Assembly (NCBI GenBank): GCA_019188245.1
Contig: JAECZO010000080.1
Location: 62,001-126,000, forward strand
Reading direction: 5' to 3'
Length of the DNA: 64,000 bases
From: Novymonas esmeraldas
Lineage: Eukaryota; Euglenozoa; Kinetoplastea; Trypanosomatida; Trypanosomatidae
In this document: positions 30,380 through 40,135 of the stretch, piece by piece
How positions within the stretch are numbered: the stretch's first letter is position 1
How the letters are laid out: every line of letters begins with the position of its first letter
Notes under the pieces: generated by a model
Database searches by the model: none
What the model was told of the DNA's origin: nothing
The model's input: the letters and a program-made list of their open reading frames with translations, nothing else
Made by a program: the position numbers and the translations under genes

Positions 30380-31351
30380 ATGGAGTCCGGGACGTCATCG
30401 GCCCAGGCAGCGGCGGCGGCGGCGGCGGCGCGAATACACGAGCTGGAGCAGCAGCTTGAGACGGTGCGTCAGGAGCAGGCGGCGTATGTGCGGCACTGCC
30501 AGGCGCTCGAAGGCGTCTGCTGGGATGTGCTGGACGACGTTGCGCGCGGGGAGGAGGCCGGGGAGGGGCACATTCACGTCTACCCGGCGTCCTTCTCCTT
30601 GAGAGACTCCGCTGCGGCGGCGCCGCTCTCCAGACCGCCATGGCAGAGGTGCAGTGGCGCGCACGCTGCCGCGTCGCGCCTGCGCTCCGCCTCGCCGCCG
30701 CTCCCGCCGCGCGGTGCGAGCGCCGTGTCGTCGTCGGAGGCTCATCTCTTGCTGGAGCGCCTCGGCACACTGCGACAGTGGATGCACGATCTCGTGGTGG
30801 GCCTGCACGCAGCGCGGCCGATGCAGCGACCTCACGACGCATGGCGCGCCGCGGAGCGCGGCACCACCACCACAGCTACGGCGGCAAGCGTGAGCGCGGA
30901 TGCCGGTTCGTCTGCAGACGTGGTCGGCGCCGACTCGTCCATGGAGCAGCTCACTCGCGCAGCGCCGCACCCGCAGCGCGTCGGGCCCGCCACGCTGCAC
31001 CGCGCGGTGGACGACGTCTTCGTGTGCTTCACGCAGCTGCAGGCGATGTTAACCGACGTCGTGTGGGACACAGCGCACCCACCGGCACTCTCCACCCCCG
31101 CACGTACTTACGGCGACCGACACGTCGAGGTGGAGCGACTCCGTGCGATCAATCAAGATCTGCGTCGTACACTTCGGGGCTACGAGCAGTCGTGCAGCGC
31201 CACGAGGCGCGGTGAGTCGTCGTCAAGGCGCGGCGCCACCACCACCACCACCACAGCTGCGGAGGCTGCCACGTCGATGCCGCCTCCACCTCCGACCGGG
31301 TACGCCGCAACGAAGGAGGCGGGGCTCGTCGTTGCGGTACGTCGGAGGTGA
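30380..31351 (+). CDS. Hypothetical protein with N-terminal coiled coil (323 aa)
   Basis: Not recognised. The start at the ATG at 30380 (MESGTSSAQ) is the first after the GT leader. Residues about 18-55 form a short heptad-like helix (ARIHELEQQLETVRQEQAAYV). Further helical stretches lie near residues 112-150 (a leucine-rich segment with RLGTLRQWMHDLVVGLHAA) and 195-285, which includes HVEVERLRAINQDLRRTLRGYEQ. Ala/Ser/Gly linkers separate them. No membrane segment or catalytic motif is visible. The composition suits a small structural or adaptor protein. Coding status rests on the open frame, amino-acid mix and position between clear transcript ends. Confidence 0.8.
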   Translation: MESGTSSAQAAAAAAAARIHELEQQLETVRQEQAAYVRHCQALEGVCWDVLDDVARGEEAGEGHIHVYPASFSLRDSAAAAPLSRPPWQRCSGAHAAASRLRSASPPLPPRGASAVSSSEAHLLLERLGTLRQWMHDLVVGLHAARPMQRPHDAWRAAERGTTTTATAASVSADAGSSADVVGADSSMEQLTRAAPHPQRVGPATLHRAVDDVFVCFTQLQAMLTDVVWDTAHPPALSTPARTYGDRHVEVERLRAINQDLRRTLRGYEQSCSATRRGESSSRRGATTTTTTAAEAATSMPPPPPTGYAATKEAGLVVAVRRR

Positions 31352-31885
31352 CGACCACGCTTGTCGGCGCGCTCGGCGTCCTCGAGGGCTCTGCTGCGCT
31401 CTCACGTGCCTTCCATGCTAGAAGGTCTCTCTGGATGTGTGTGCGTGTGTACCGGCGGCGTGTGCAAGCCGCCCACCCACCCCCGTACCGCCCCCGCTAG
31501 ACACACACACAAACGTAGACACACACACACACACACACCCGCACACGAGTGCAGGAGTATGTCCGCATCTGTGCACGCATGCTGACCGCCTTCCCGCTTG
31601 AGTCTCTCAGCGAGCTGTGGCGTCTCCTCTGCTCTTCATTAAGTCGACGGCACGCACATCTCCCCCCCCCACTCCCACGAGTTGACCTCATCCACCATCA
31701 TCGCACACTAACTCACACACACACACACCCACACACGCGCATCCGCTCACATCGCATTCATGCCAGCAGAGCTGCGGCGCTGACACCAATTGCTAGGCGA
31801 CTGCGTGACTTCCCCCCCCTCCCCCTCCTGTACACGTGCCTCCTCTCTTCATCCTTCCGTCCTGTTGCGGGCTGTAGTGGGTGTC
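31352..31885. other. Spacer before OB-fold protein gene
   Basis: No gene seen. CA runs lie at about 31500-31545 and 31716-31735, and a pyrimidine-rich tract at about 31808-31862. The in-frame open stretch from 31790 is dominated by this pyrimidine tract. Confidence 0.6.
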
Positions 31886-32473
31886 ATGCACCGACTCACA
31901 CGTGTCCACCGCACGGGGCCGTCCGTGCGATGGCTCTGGGAAGGCGGGGCTGGCTGGCCAGGCATCGCACGCATTAACGCTGTCGGCGCTGTGCAGGAGC
32001 CGCAGGTGGGCATGCTGATGCGTGCAGGCAAAGATCCCACGCCGGTGCTACGGTTTGTCCTCAGCACCTCCACCTTCTTTCCAGAGGCGCCGCTCCCCTG
32101 CGACCTGACGCAGGCGGCGGCGGCGCTGAAGACGTGCTCCAGCACCGCTGCGTCGCCTCCCCCGACGGGCACGCCGGACACGATCACGGGGGACGGCCAC
32201 CTGTACACCGTCGACGTGAACGGCCCCTCGGCCTTCCTCGCCAAACTTTGCGAGGTGCTGACGGGCGACGTGCTCGTCGAGCTGAGCGGCCGCCTCCACG
32301 TCACCTCGTACACCTACTGGCGTGCCGGGACGCACATGTGTCCGACGGTGCGCCTGTCCCACGAGGGACTGCGCAGCACGGCCGAGACACTCACGGTCCT
32401 TCACGCGCCACCGAGCACCGAGGGGAGGCAGAACCGCCTCCACCGCGTCATCTTCACTGATGTGAACGTCTAG
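31886..32473 (+). CDS. Probable mitochondrial SSB-like OB-fold protein (195 aa)
   Basis: Likely a single-stranded nucleic-acid-binding OB-fold protein targeted to the mitochondrion. The start MHRLTRVHRTGPSVRW at 31886 is basic and amphipathic, like a trypanosomatid import signal; the longer open frame from 31790 is leader. The body follows the SSB pattern: INAVGAVQEPQVG (first strand plus turn), RFVLSTS, then HLYTVDVNGPSAFLAKLCE, LTGDVLVELSGRLHVTSY and a closing TVRLSHEGL / LTVLHAP strand. This matches the N-x-V-x-x-x-G, V-x-x-x-G-x-x-A and GD-x-V-x-V-x-GRL order of bacterial and mitochondrial SSBs and of the KREPA OB domains. It may be a kinetoplast SSB relative or a small editosome-type OB protein. 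The two cannot be separated by eye. Confidence 0.8.
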   Translation: MHRLTRVHRTGPSVRWLWEGGAGWPGIARINAVGAVQEPQVGMLMRAGKDPTPVLRFVLSTSTFFPEAPLPCDLTQAAAALKTCSSTAASPPPTGTPDTITGDGHLYTVDVNGPSAFLAKLCEVLTGDVLVELSGRLHVTSYTYWRAGTHMCPTVRLSHEGLRSTAETLTVLHAPPSTEGRQNRLHRVIFTDVNV

Positions 32474-32842
32474 TGGCGAGGATGCGTGGCGGTGGTGTGC
32501 TCGTGCGACGCGTGGGTGTGTGTGCCGCTGCTCGCACACACACGCACACACATGCAGACGCGCACATCGTCGCAGACTGGCGAGCACTGACGAGCGCACC
32601 GTCGACTTCAGGGCTGTGCCGCCGAGGGCACGAGTTCACACACACAAAGAGACACACAAAGAGTGACGTCGTGGTGCAGTTGGTGCGCAGGGCGAGGCAG
32701 CGCTGTCCTCACAGGTGAGCGCGGTCGCTCGTCCGCTCTCCTCCTCCTTCCACAAACTCTCCAACACCGCATGCCACTCCCACCCTTCCACCCTGCACAT
32801 CTCTCTCTCTCCGTCTCTTGCGTCGCAGCACCACACCCGGTC
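32474..32842. other. Spacer before Sel1-repeat gene
   Basis: About 370 bp with no gene. CA-rich at 32535-32552 and 32638-32660, with a pyrimidine-rich stretch and splice acceptor just before the next ATG. Confidence 0.6.
32795..32828 (+). promoter_or_regulatory. Candidate spliced-leader acceptor for Sel1-repeat gene
   Basis: A CT-rich tract is followed by the AG at 32827-32828, 15 bases before the ATG at 32843. This is the standard polypyrimidine-AG layout; the exact site is inferred. Confidence 0.6.
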
Positions 32843-34069
32843 ATGCCACCGCCGCCGCCGCACCAGCTCGCCACCATCATGACGGGCACACCGCCGCCGC
32901 CGCCGCGCGACATCGACTTCGGCCTGTACGACCTGCGCCGACCAGCCACGTCGCCGACGCGCAAAGGGGGCCGCGGTCGTCCCGCACCGCGCCTTCCACC
33001 GCTGAGAGGCAGCGGCGGCGCCGCCATCGGCCCAACGCGTCGGCCCGGTGCCGCCGTCCCCACCGCCGCCGCCACCACCACCGCGTCCTGCCGAGCGGAG
33101 CTAAGCTCTGCCACGACAGTCGGCGTACCGGCGGCACCGACACACGCCACCTGCGACAACAGCGGCATCAGCGGCGCGGCGTCGCCGTCCCCGCACGGGA
33201 GCAGCCGGCAGCTGGAGATGCGGCTGCAGTGGGTGCTGCATCCCGTCGGCGCCGCGTCGACCTTGCCAGCTCCACTGCAGCGCATCCTTGGCGATGCCCT
33301 GCGCCTCCTTCACCAAGAGCGCGCGCAGCGGAAGGGCCAGCGCCCGTGGCGCCGCCAACCGCTGCCGTCGCCGGGCACCGACATGAGCGCCGATGTGGCG
33401 TGCTCGCTGGCAGAGGCGGCGCAGGCGGCGTCGCCCGCGGCGGCCGCCGATGTCCTGCGCGGCTGTCTCGCTGCGCACCCGATGGATCCCACCACCTTCG
33501 CCTCCTCCCCTGCCGTGATGGTGGGGGCTGCGCTCGCAGAGCTGGTGGCCCTCGACCACGCGCCATCGTGCCACACCGCAGCACCGCAGCTGCTGCACTA
33601 CCTCGACGCAGCTGCCGGCATCGGCCACCCGGGTGCGATGCACGCCATCGCCGTGTGTCTCAGGGACGGCGTCGCGGGGCTGGAGTGCGATGCCGCTGCA
33701 AGCCGCACGTGGCTACGCTGCGCCGCCGTCGCCGGCTACCTGCCTGCCGTGCACGAGCTGGGCGAGGCGTGTGAGCGCGGCGCCTCGTCGTCGCCAGAGC
33801 CGGACGATGGCCACAGCGAGGACTGGGGCGATGCGATGCGGTGGTACCGCGTGGCTGCGGAGGCCGGTCACACACCGTCGCAGCTGAACCTGGGGAAGCT
33901 TCTCTTGTCCGCCGCCGGGCACGCTCAGAGAGATGGCTCTGCGAGCGCGGCGCAGGTGGCGTATCTTCTGGCGGAGGCGACACGGTGGCTCCACGCCTGC
34001 GCCTCCGCCGGGGTGGAGGAGGCCGTGCGCCTCGTGAGACACATCGAGGCGCCGGGGGCGGTGCGCTAG
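32843..34069 (+). CDS. Sel1-like repeat protein (408 aa)
   Basis: Alpha-solenoid protein of the Sel1 (SLR) class, normally a scaffold for protein complexes. The first ATG after the candidate splice acceptor is at 32843 (MPPPPPHQ); a second ATG at 32879 is also possible. Residues 1-115 are Pro/Arg-rich and disordered. From about residue 165 the protein is helical. Sel1-type units are visible at about 249-276 (LDAAAGIGHPGAMHAIAVCL), 282-312 (TWLRCAAVAGYLPAVHELGE), 328-358 (RWYRVAAEAGHTPSQLNLGK) and 376-400 (RWLHACASAGVEEAVRLV). The W/A-x-x-A-A-x-x-G-x-x-x-A-x-x-x-L-G pattern is clear in the second and third. The partner is unknown. Confidence 0.87.
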   Translation: MPPPPPHQLATIMTGTPPPPPRDIDFGLYDLRRPATSPTRKGGRGRPAPRLPPLRGSGGAAIGPTRRPGAAVPTAAATTTASCRAELSSATTVGVPAAPTHATCDNSGISGAASPSPHGSSRQLEMRLQWVLHPVGAASTLPAPLQRILGDALRLLHQERAQRKGQRPWRRQPLPSPGTDMSADVACSLAEAAQAASPAAAADVLRGCLAAHPMDPTTFASSPAVMVGAALAELVALDHAPSCHTAAPQLLHYLDAAAGIGHPGAMHAIAVCLRDGVAGLECDAAASRTWLRCAAVAGYLPAVHELGEACERGASSSPEPDDGHSEDWGDAMRWYRVAAEAGHTPSQLNLGKLLLSAAGHAQRDGSASAAQVAYLLAEATRWLHACASAGVEEAVRLVRHIEAPGAVR

Positions 34070-34683
34070 TGAAGCAGCCCGACTTCTTCTGCGGTGCCTC
34101 TCACTCTCTCGCCCTCTCTCTCTCGTCTGTCTACACTCACGTCTCCATGCTGATGTGTGTGTGTGTGTGTACGTGTGTACGTGCGTGCGTGCGTGCGTGC
34201 GTGCGTGTGCACTCCTGCTTTGTTTTTGCTCATGTACACCAGAAAAGAGGGATCGATATGCATCACTGCGTGTGTGTGTTTGTGTGTGTGTCGATGCGTC
34301 TCTGCATGTCTCCGTGTCTCCAACCCCCCTCGTCCTCCTGTTCCTCGTCGTCTGTCCCGCGCATGTCCCCCCAGGACTCCTGTGCGTCACTGCCGATGTG
34401 CGCCCATGTCCTCTCCCTCGTGACACATGCTTGGCGGGAGGGTGCAAGTACTCCACCACGTCATCCCCCAAGGCCTGCACACAGACAGACAGACGTGCAC
34501 GCATCCCTGTGTGTTTCTGTGTCGTTGTGTAATGTCGAGTGTTCCCACGCACCATCATCTCTCTCTCTTTCACTCTCACTCACTCTCTGTACTTTCTCGT
34601 GCCATTGTGAAGTGCTCGACTGCCCCGTGTCTTCTCTTTGTTTTTGTGTTCCCTCTCTCGCCTCCTCGCAGCATCCACCGCTG

Positions 34684-34714
<31 letters not shown>

Positions 34715-34829
34715 ACACACACGCTGACGTACAGACCTCTTCTTATTTCTCCTTCCCTCTTCCTATCTCTCTCTCCCTCTCTCTCCCTCTCTCTCCGTCT
34801 ACTCTCTCGTGCGGTGTCGGGCAGCGGCG
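34070..34829. other. Spacer before P5A ATPase gene
   Basis: No gene seen. TGCG tetranucleotides lie at 34181-34207, GT-rich text around 34265-34290, a (CA)n run at 34685-34723, and a long CT-rich stretch at about 34738-34808 reaching almost to the start codon. Confidence 0.7.
34181..34207. repeat. (GTGC)n tetranucleotide repeat
   Basis: About six TGCG/GTGC units lie in the 3' UTR region of the Sel1-repeat gene. A similar run is at 55238-55261. Confidence 0.9.
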
Positions 34830-37800
34830 ATGGCGGCGGAGAGCATCGTGGCGAACGCCATGATCCAGCGCGTTCGCTTCCTGCGGCGGCGCGAGTGGTA
34901 CACGTGGGTGACGGTGTGGCCCTTCGCGGTGCTCTACGTCGTCTCCGTCGCCCTGTACCTGTACCCCGAGCTCGTGTGGGACCGCGTCACCTACCTGGTG
35001 CACCAGACCTACATTGACTTCTTCCACGCCATCTGCTTCCCAGTCGTCATCTTCCTGCACTCCTTCCTCGCGCTCTTCACGATCTGGTCTGTGCGCTTCC
35101 GTGCTCACATCCTCTACCGCACCGTCGCCATGGCGCAGCTGCCAGAGGCGACGGCGGTGTTGGTGGAGACGCACGCGCACAAGGGCGAGTCGGAGATCGT
35201 CCCGCTGCACCCGGAGAGCGATGATGGCCACCCGCCATGCTTCATCTTCCAGCAGCGCAAGTGGAAGCTGGACGAGCGCGAGGGCGTCTTCGTGAAGCCG
35301 CGCTTCCCCACCCGGCAGAGCTTCTCCTATTACATCCACCTCGAGGGGCTGGGCAAGGAGGCGGACCGCAGCCGGCAGGAGGACACGTACGGCCTCAACA
35401 AGATGGAGGTGACCATCCCCGAGTTTCAAGATCTCTTCGTCGACCACGCCCTCTCGCCCTTCTTCGTGTTCCAGATGTTCTGCGTGCTGCTGTGGTGCCT
35501 CGATGAGTACTGGTACTACTCCCTCTTCACCGGCGTCATGATGGTGGGCATGGAGTGCACCACCGTGTACCAGCGCATCCGCAACATGCGCACGCTGCGC
35601 GACATGGCGGAGGTGCCGGTGCGCGACATTGACGTGATGCGCAATGGCAAGCGTGTGACGATCAAGACAGACGCGCTGCTGCCGCTGGACATCGTCGTGG
35701 TGCCGAGCAATGCGCCGTGCCCGGTCGATGCGGTGCTGGTGAAGGGCACCGCCGTCGTGAACGAAGCGAGCCTGACGGGCGAGTCGACGCCGCAGCTGAA
35801 GGAGGCGCCGGATGACGTGGACATGGCGCTGAGTGTGAAGAAGCACGCGCGGCACATGATCTTCTCCGGCACGCAGATCCTCCTCAGCAACGGCCCGCAC
35901 GAGTCCTCCGAGGAGGGCGGGCGCAACCGCGCGACGAGCCAGGCGCTCGCGGTGGTGCTCAAGACGGGCTTCGAGACGAAGCAGGGGAAGCTGCTGCGCA
36001 CCATCTTGCACAGCCAGGGCCGCATCAGTGAGAACAGCGGAGAGGCTTTTGGGTTCATCGGCGTCCTCGTCGTCTTCGCGCTCGCCGCCAGCGGCTATCT
36101 GCTGAAGCGCGGCCTCGCCGACCCCAACCGCAGCCGCTGGAAGCTCTTCCTCTCCTGTGTGCAGATCATCACCGCCGTCGTGCCGCCCGAGTTGCCGATG
36201 GAGTTGTCCCTCGCAGTGAACACGACGCTGCTGGCGCTGTCGAAGCTGCAGGTGTTCTGCACGGAGCCGTTCCGCATCCCCTACGCCGGCAAGGTGGACA
36301 CGTGCTGCTTCGACAAGACCGGTACACTCACCACCGACGAGATGCTCTTCGGCGGCGTGGACATGGTGGATGGGAAGGGGCTGCTGAACAAGCTCAAGTC
36401 CATCCCGGCGGTGTCGGAGCTCGTGCTCGCCACCTGCCACGCCCTCGTCTTCCTCGACGAGGAGACGCTGGCGGGGGATGAGATGGAGAAGGCCGCCACC
36501 GCCGCCCTCGGCTACCGCATCGACGCCGAGGACAACATCCTCTACGACCCCAAGCCAACGAAGGAGGAGGAGTCCGCCGCCGCGGAGACGCCGGCGAAGG
36601 GCAAGCGCGCCGCCGCTGCTGCCGCTGCTGCCGCTGCTGCTGCTGGGCCACAAAAGAAGTACAAGGTGCTGCTGCGCTTCCCCTTCCTCGCTGCGCTGCG
36701 GCGCATGGCGTGCGTCGTGTCCGCGGCGGATGGGAAGCACGTGGTGGCGAAGGGCTCGCCCGAGTCCATCGCGGCGCTGTGCGAGTCGGTACCGGAGAAC
36801 TGCTTGCGTGTCGCTGAGGAGACTGCCGCGAGGGGCTACCGCGTGATCGCGCTCGCCTACCGCCCGCTGACGGAGGCGGAGACGTCGTCGAGGGAGGCGG
36901 TGCTCGCCCTCCGCCGCGAGGACGTGGAGCAGGGCCTGCGCTTCGCCGGCCTCGCCGTCTACGTGTGCCCGCTGAAGAAGGATGCGAAGGAGACGATCGA
37001 CAACCTGCAAGGCGGCAGCCACCGCTGCGTCATCATCACCGGCGACAGTGTGCAGACGGCCATCTCGGTCGGCAAGGATGTGGCGATGCTGCTCTGCAAG
37101 CGCCAGCTCGTCGCGGTGGAGAAGACCGGCGCGGAGGAGGCCGGCGCTGTGGAGTGGGCCGACGCGGCGTCGGGCCTCGTGCAGCCGGTGGCGGCGGCGC
37201 AGATCATCGCGAACACCTTCCAGCGGACGAGCCGGCGGTGGACGCCGCGGGATGGGGAGTGGGACCTGTGCGTGAACGCGGAGGTGCTGAGTGCTGCGGC
37301 GATGCAGCACATCGTGGAGACCTTCAACGAGCAGGTCACCATCTGGGCCCGCTGCGCCCCCACGCAGAAGGAGATGATCGTCATGGATCTCAAGCAGAAG
37401 GACCACATCGTCATGATGGCCGGCGACGGCACCAACGACGTGGGGGCGCTGAAGCAGGCGCACGCCGGCATCGCGGTGTTGAACTCGGCGTCGGTGGCGC
37501 CGAAGGCGGAGAGTAAGGAGGTGGAGGTGGGGCCGCAGCCGCACAACGAGCCGGACGTCCCGGCGGAGCTGAAGGTGCCGCCGAACTTCAAGTTCACCGT
37601 CCTGCCGCCGGAGCCGCCGCTGGGGACGCCGTTCATGGAGCAGATGCGGTGGAAGATGTTGGAGGCGAAGCGCAAGGCGGAGATCATGCAGGTGACGAAG
37701 TGGAACAAACAACTGGAGGCGGCGGAGAAGGCCAAGGCGGAGAAGAAGGCCGCCGCGCCACCGCCGCCGCCCGGCGGGGCGGGCCAGTCGGACTTCCTCA

Positions 37801-38612
37801 TGGAGTCGCTCTTCAACACGGACGACGACAACATGGGTGGGCCGCCGATGATCAAGCTCGGGGACGCCTCCATCGCGGCGCCCTTCACGTGCCGCTCCAA
37901 GGCGCTCACGTCCGTGTGCGACATCATCCGCCTCGGCCGCACGACGCTCGTGACGACGCACATGATGTACAAGATCCTGGCTCTGAACTGCCTCACGCAG
38001 GCCTACTCCATGTCGGTGCTGCACTGCGCCGGCGTGAAGTTCGGGGAGAAGCAGATGATCTTGGCCGGCGTCATCCTGTCCGTCTGCTTCCTCTTCATGT
38101 CGCGCAGCAAGCCGCTCACACACCTGTGCCGTCAGCGCCCGGTGACGAAGGTGTTCCACCCGTACATGATCTGCACCGTCTTCTTTCAATTCGGGCTGCA
38201 CCTCTACTGCATGATGCAGACGTCGTGGATGGTGGCCGAGGTGGATGCCGCGACGGTGCGCGACATGAGCTCCAACTACCAGGACGTCGAGTTCAAGCCC
38301 ACGCTGCTGAACTCTACCATGTTCCTCCTCACAACACTCATCTCCGGCGTCACCTTCGCTGTTAACTACCGCGGCGAGCCGTTCATGCAGGGCATCCGCA
38401 AGAACCGCCCCATGTTCATCGCGCTCATCATCCTCGCGCTCGTCGTCTTCTGCTTCGCCTCCGAGGCGAACCCGGAGTTCAATCAGGAGTTCGAGATCAC
38501 CGCCTTCCCGACGGAGGAGTTCCGCACCCGCTTCACACGGCTGCTCATGCTCGACGCGCTGGGCTGCTTCGTCATCGAGAAGGCGTCGCTCATGCTCTTC
38601 ACCGACTACTAA
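34830..38612 (+). CDS. P5A-type P-type ATPase, ER transmembrane-helix dislocase (1260 aa)
   Basis: Member of the P5A group (yeast Spf1, human ATP13A1), ER ATPases that extract mistargeted tail-anchored or moderately hydrophobic helices. All P-type landmarks are present: actuator TGES at 316-319, the P5A signature PPELPMEL at 452-459 in the M4 helix, phosphorylation site DKTGTLTTDEM with D495, and hinge GDGTNDVGALKQA with D866 and D870. N-terminal hydrophobic segments (WPFAVLYVVSVALYL and neighbours) and several C-terminal membrane helices are visible. A poly-Ala insert near residues 590-605 and a charged insert near 890-990 lengthen the cytosolic part. The start is the ATG at 34830 (MAAESIV), preferred over an in-frame non-ATG start upstream. 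Length agrees with the family (about 1200 aa). Confidence 0.96.
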   Translation: MAAESIVANAMIQRVRFLRRREWYTWVTVWPFAVLYVVSVALYLYPELVWDRVTYLVHQTYIDFFHAICFPVVIFLHSFLALFTIWSVRFRAHILYRTVAMAQLPEATAVLVETHAHKGESEIVPLHPESDDGHPPCFIFQQRKWKLDEREGVFVKPRFPTRQSFSYYIHLEGLGKEADRSRQEDTYGLNKMEVTIPEFQDLFVDHALSPFFVFQMFCVLLWCLDEYWYYSLFTGVMMVGMECTTVYQRIRNMRTLRDMAEVPVRDIDVMRNGKRVTIKTDALLPLDIVVVPSNAPCPVDAVLVKGTAVVNEASLTGESTPQLKEAPDDVDMALSVKKHARHMIFSGTQILLSNGPHESSEEGGRNRATSQALAVVLKTGFETKQGKLLRTILHSQGRISENSGEAFGFIGVLVVFALAASGYLLKRGLADPNRSRWKLFLSCVQIITAVVPPELPMELSLAVNTTLLALSKLQVFCTEPFRIPYAGKVDTCCFDKTGTLTTDEMLFGGVDMVDGKGLLNKLKSIPAVSELVLATCHALVFLDEETLAGDEMEKAATAALGYRIDAEDNILYDPKPTKEEESAAAETPAKGKRAAAAAAAAAAAAGPQKKYKVLLRFPFLAALRRMACVVSAADGKHVVAKGSPESIAALCESVPENCLRVAEETAARGYRVIALAYRPLTEAETSSREAVLALRREDVEQGLRFAGLAVYVCPLKKDAKETIDNLQGGSHRCVIITGDSVQTAISVGKDVAMLLCKRQLVAVEKTGAEEAGAVEWADAASGLVQPVAAAQIIANTFQRTSRRWTPRDGEWDLCVNAEVLSAAAMQHIVETFNEQVTIWARCAPTQKEMIVMDLKQKDHIVMMAGDGTNDVGALKQAHAGIAVLNSASVAPKAESKEVEVGPQPHNEPDVPAELKVPPNFKFTVLPPEPPLGTPFMEQMRWKMLEAKRKAEIMQVTKWNKQLEAAEKAKAEKKAAAPPPPPGGAGQSDFLMESLFNTDDDNMGGPPMIKLGDASIAAPFTCRSKALTSVCDIIRLGRTTLVTTHMMYKILALNCLTQAYSMSVLHCAGVKFGEKQMILAGVILSVCFLFMSRSKPLTHLCRQRPVTKVFHPYMICTVFFQFGLHLYCMMQTSWMVAEVDAATVRDMSSNYQDVEFKPTLLNSTMFLLTTLISGVTFAVNYRGEPFMQGIRKNRPMFIALIILALVVFCFASEANPEFNQEFEITAFPTEEFRTRFTRLLMLDALGCFVIEKASLMLFTDY

Positions 38613-39236
38613 GACCGCCGCCGCCGTGTCCCGTCTTGTCCAGTCCTGTGAACGTGTGTGAACGTGTGTGAATGTGTGTGTCTATCTCTCTCTGTTGTGC
38701 TGTGCATGTGCTGTACAGCGTGTGCTGTACTGTGTTGTATGTGTCTTGTGTGTGTCTTGTGTTTTTTTTTTTTGCTTTTGGCGTTAAAGCACCTCTAAAA
38801 GGCGAAACACTCTGGGCTCGTCACGTTACTTGTTTTGTTTGTGTGCGGTGAGCTCCGTTGATCTACCCGACACAGCGCGCGAGACGACGCGCGGACGAGT
38901 GCGGGCTGCTGCGATCCTCTCGTGGCACACGAGCGACCGTGGGCGACGGTGGAGTGCCTCTGCACAGCCTGCAAGCGCACCCCCCCCCCGCGCAGAGTAC
39001 ACACATTCACACATTCACACCCACGTTTATGCGCGTACCGTCTCTCTTTCTCTCTCTCTCGCCTACCACACGAGTCTCGCTCCGCTCGCTAGCGTCGTGT
39101 TGCGCACCGCCGTGTCGGAGGCGCTGCGGTCTGCGTGATCGCCATGCACATCCACATCTCCCTCTCTCTCTCCCGCTCTCTGTCGACCTGTTGAAGACTG
39201 CCACGCGCCTCCCCACTCGCTCCTTCGCTTTGTGTG
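38613..39236. other. Spacer with T-run and AT-richer patch
   Basis: After the stop codon come GAACGTGTGT-type short repeats and TGTGCTGT-type text. Then a 13-base T run near 38762-38774 and an unusually AT-rich patch to about 38850, followed by ordinary CA/CT-rich leader. No gene seen. Confidence 0.6.
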
Positions 39237-39578
39237 ATGTCCTCGCCGTCCCCGACGCCGCCAGCAGACGCCGGCGACCAGAGTGCGCCATTCGCAGCCA
39301 CGTCGACGCTGGCGGAGGAGAGTCTGCTGCCCCCGCTGGCAACGAGCGACGCCGCCGGCAACGAGAGCGCGCTGGCCAACGTCTCCGCTCAGGTCTACCT
39401 GGAGCGCACGGTCCTCGGTGTGCTCGCACTCGCGCTGGAGGACGTGTGCCGCGCACGGCCGCCAAACCCAGTGGACTACTTTGGCAGCTACCTGCTGCGC
39501 CGCTCCACCGCGAACAACACGGTCGAGGTGACGTACGACGACACGATACCCAAGGCGGTGCCGGCAGATGGTGCGTGA
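39237..39578 (+). CDS. Dpy-30-motif protein (113 aa)
   Basis: Small protein with one Dpy-30 motif at about residues 53-89 (QVYLERTVLGVLALALEDV, then RPPNPVDYFGSYLLRR). This is the two-helix dimerisation motif that docks on amphipathic helices in Set1/MLL complexes and in flagellar radial-spoke and adenylate-kinase-type proteins. The ATG at 39237 is used; the frame begins one codon earlier with GTG. Residues 1-50 are disordered and Ser/Pro/Ala-rich, and a short tail follows the motif. The P-x-D-Y-x-x-x-Y-L pattern is well conserved, so the motif call is firm. Whether the partner is a chromatin or an axonemal complex cannot be told from the sequence. Confidence 0.9.
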   Translation: MSSPSPTPPADAGDQSAPFAATSTLAEESLLPPLATSDAAGNESALANVSAQVYLERTVLGVLALALEDVCRARPPNPVDYFGSYLLRRSTANNTVEVTYDDTIPKAVPADGA

Positions 39579-40135
39579 TAGACGATGCCGTGAGAGATCG
39601 GCGCTGCTCTCTCTCTCCTCTCTCACACCATGTGGATGATGTAGTGTATCTGTGCGCACGTGCGTGTGCGTGTGCGTGTGTTGTCGTCTCTCTCTCTCCC
39701 TTCCCCCCTGTCTTCCAGCCGCCACGTGGAGGCTGGAAGGAGGGCGGTGTGTGAAGTGGCAGACGCCCAACAATGACTCCTCTCTCTCTCAGTGTGTGTG
39801 TGTGTGTGTGCTGTGCACAACCACTCTCCTTCCCCTCCATCGCCCCCCTCCCTCTGCACGTCCGCTGCTGATGGTGTCTGCAACGACGCATGCAGTGGCG
39901 GTGAGAAGCAGTGCGATGCGGATCGGCGAGGTGCGTTCTTCGCAAGCCTCGAGGATGCATCTGATCTGCCGGTGCCTGTGTGTGTGTCTGAGTGACTCAC
40001 TCTGCCTCTGTGTCTGTGAGACTTGCACCGTCCCACGCGCTGCTGCATCCTCCTCCACTAACCTCTTCCCCCTCCTCCCCCCCTGTCTTACACACATACA
40101 CACACACACACGTGTGTGCGCATTCACATCCAGCC
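39579..40135. other. Spacer before lipoate ligase gene
   Basis: No gene seen. GT-rich runs lie at 39655-39682 and 39792-39810, a CT-rich stretch at about 40065-40088, and a CA run at about 40091-40111 before the ATG at 40136. Confidence 0.6.

Noticed and set aside
34743-38201. 1152-aa open frame on the minus strand opposite the P5A ATPase
   Set aside because: It mirrors the codon bias of a GC-rich gene; the + strand frame has all P-type ATPase motifs and the antisense product is Arg/His/Val-rich with no recognisable domain.
38613-39236. tRNA or SL RNA gene in AT-richer spacer patches
   Set aside because: No cloverleaf-like paired arms or T-loop GTTCGA-type box, and no spliced-leader core sequence, could be found by eye.
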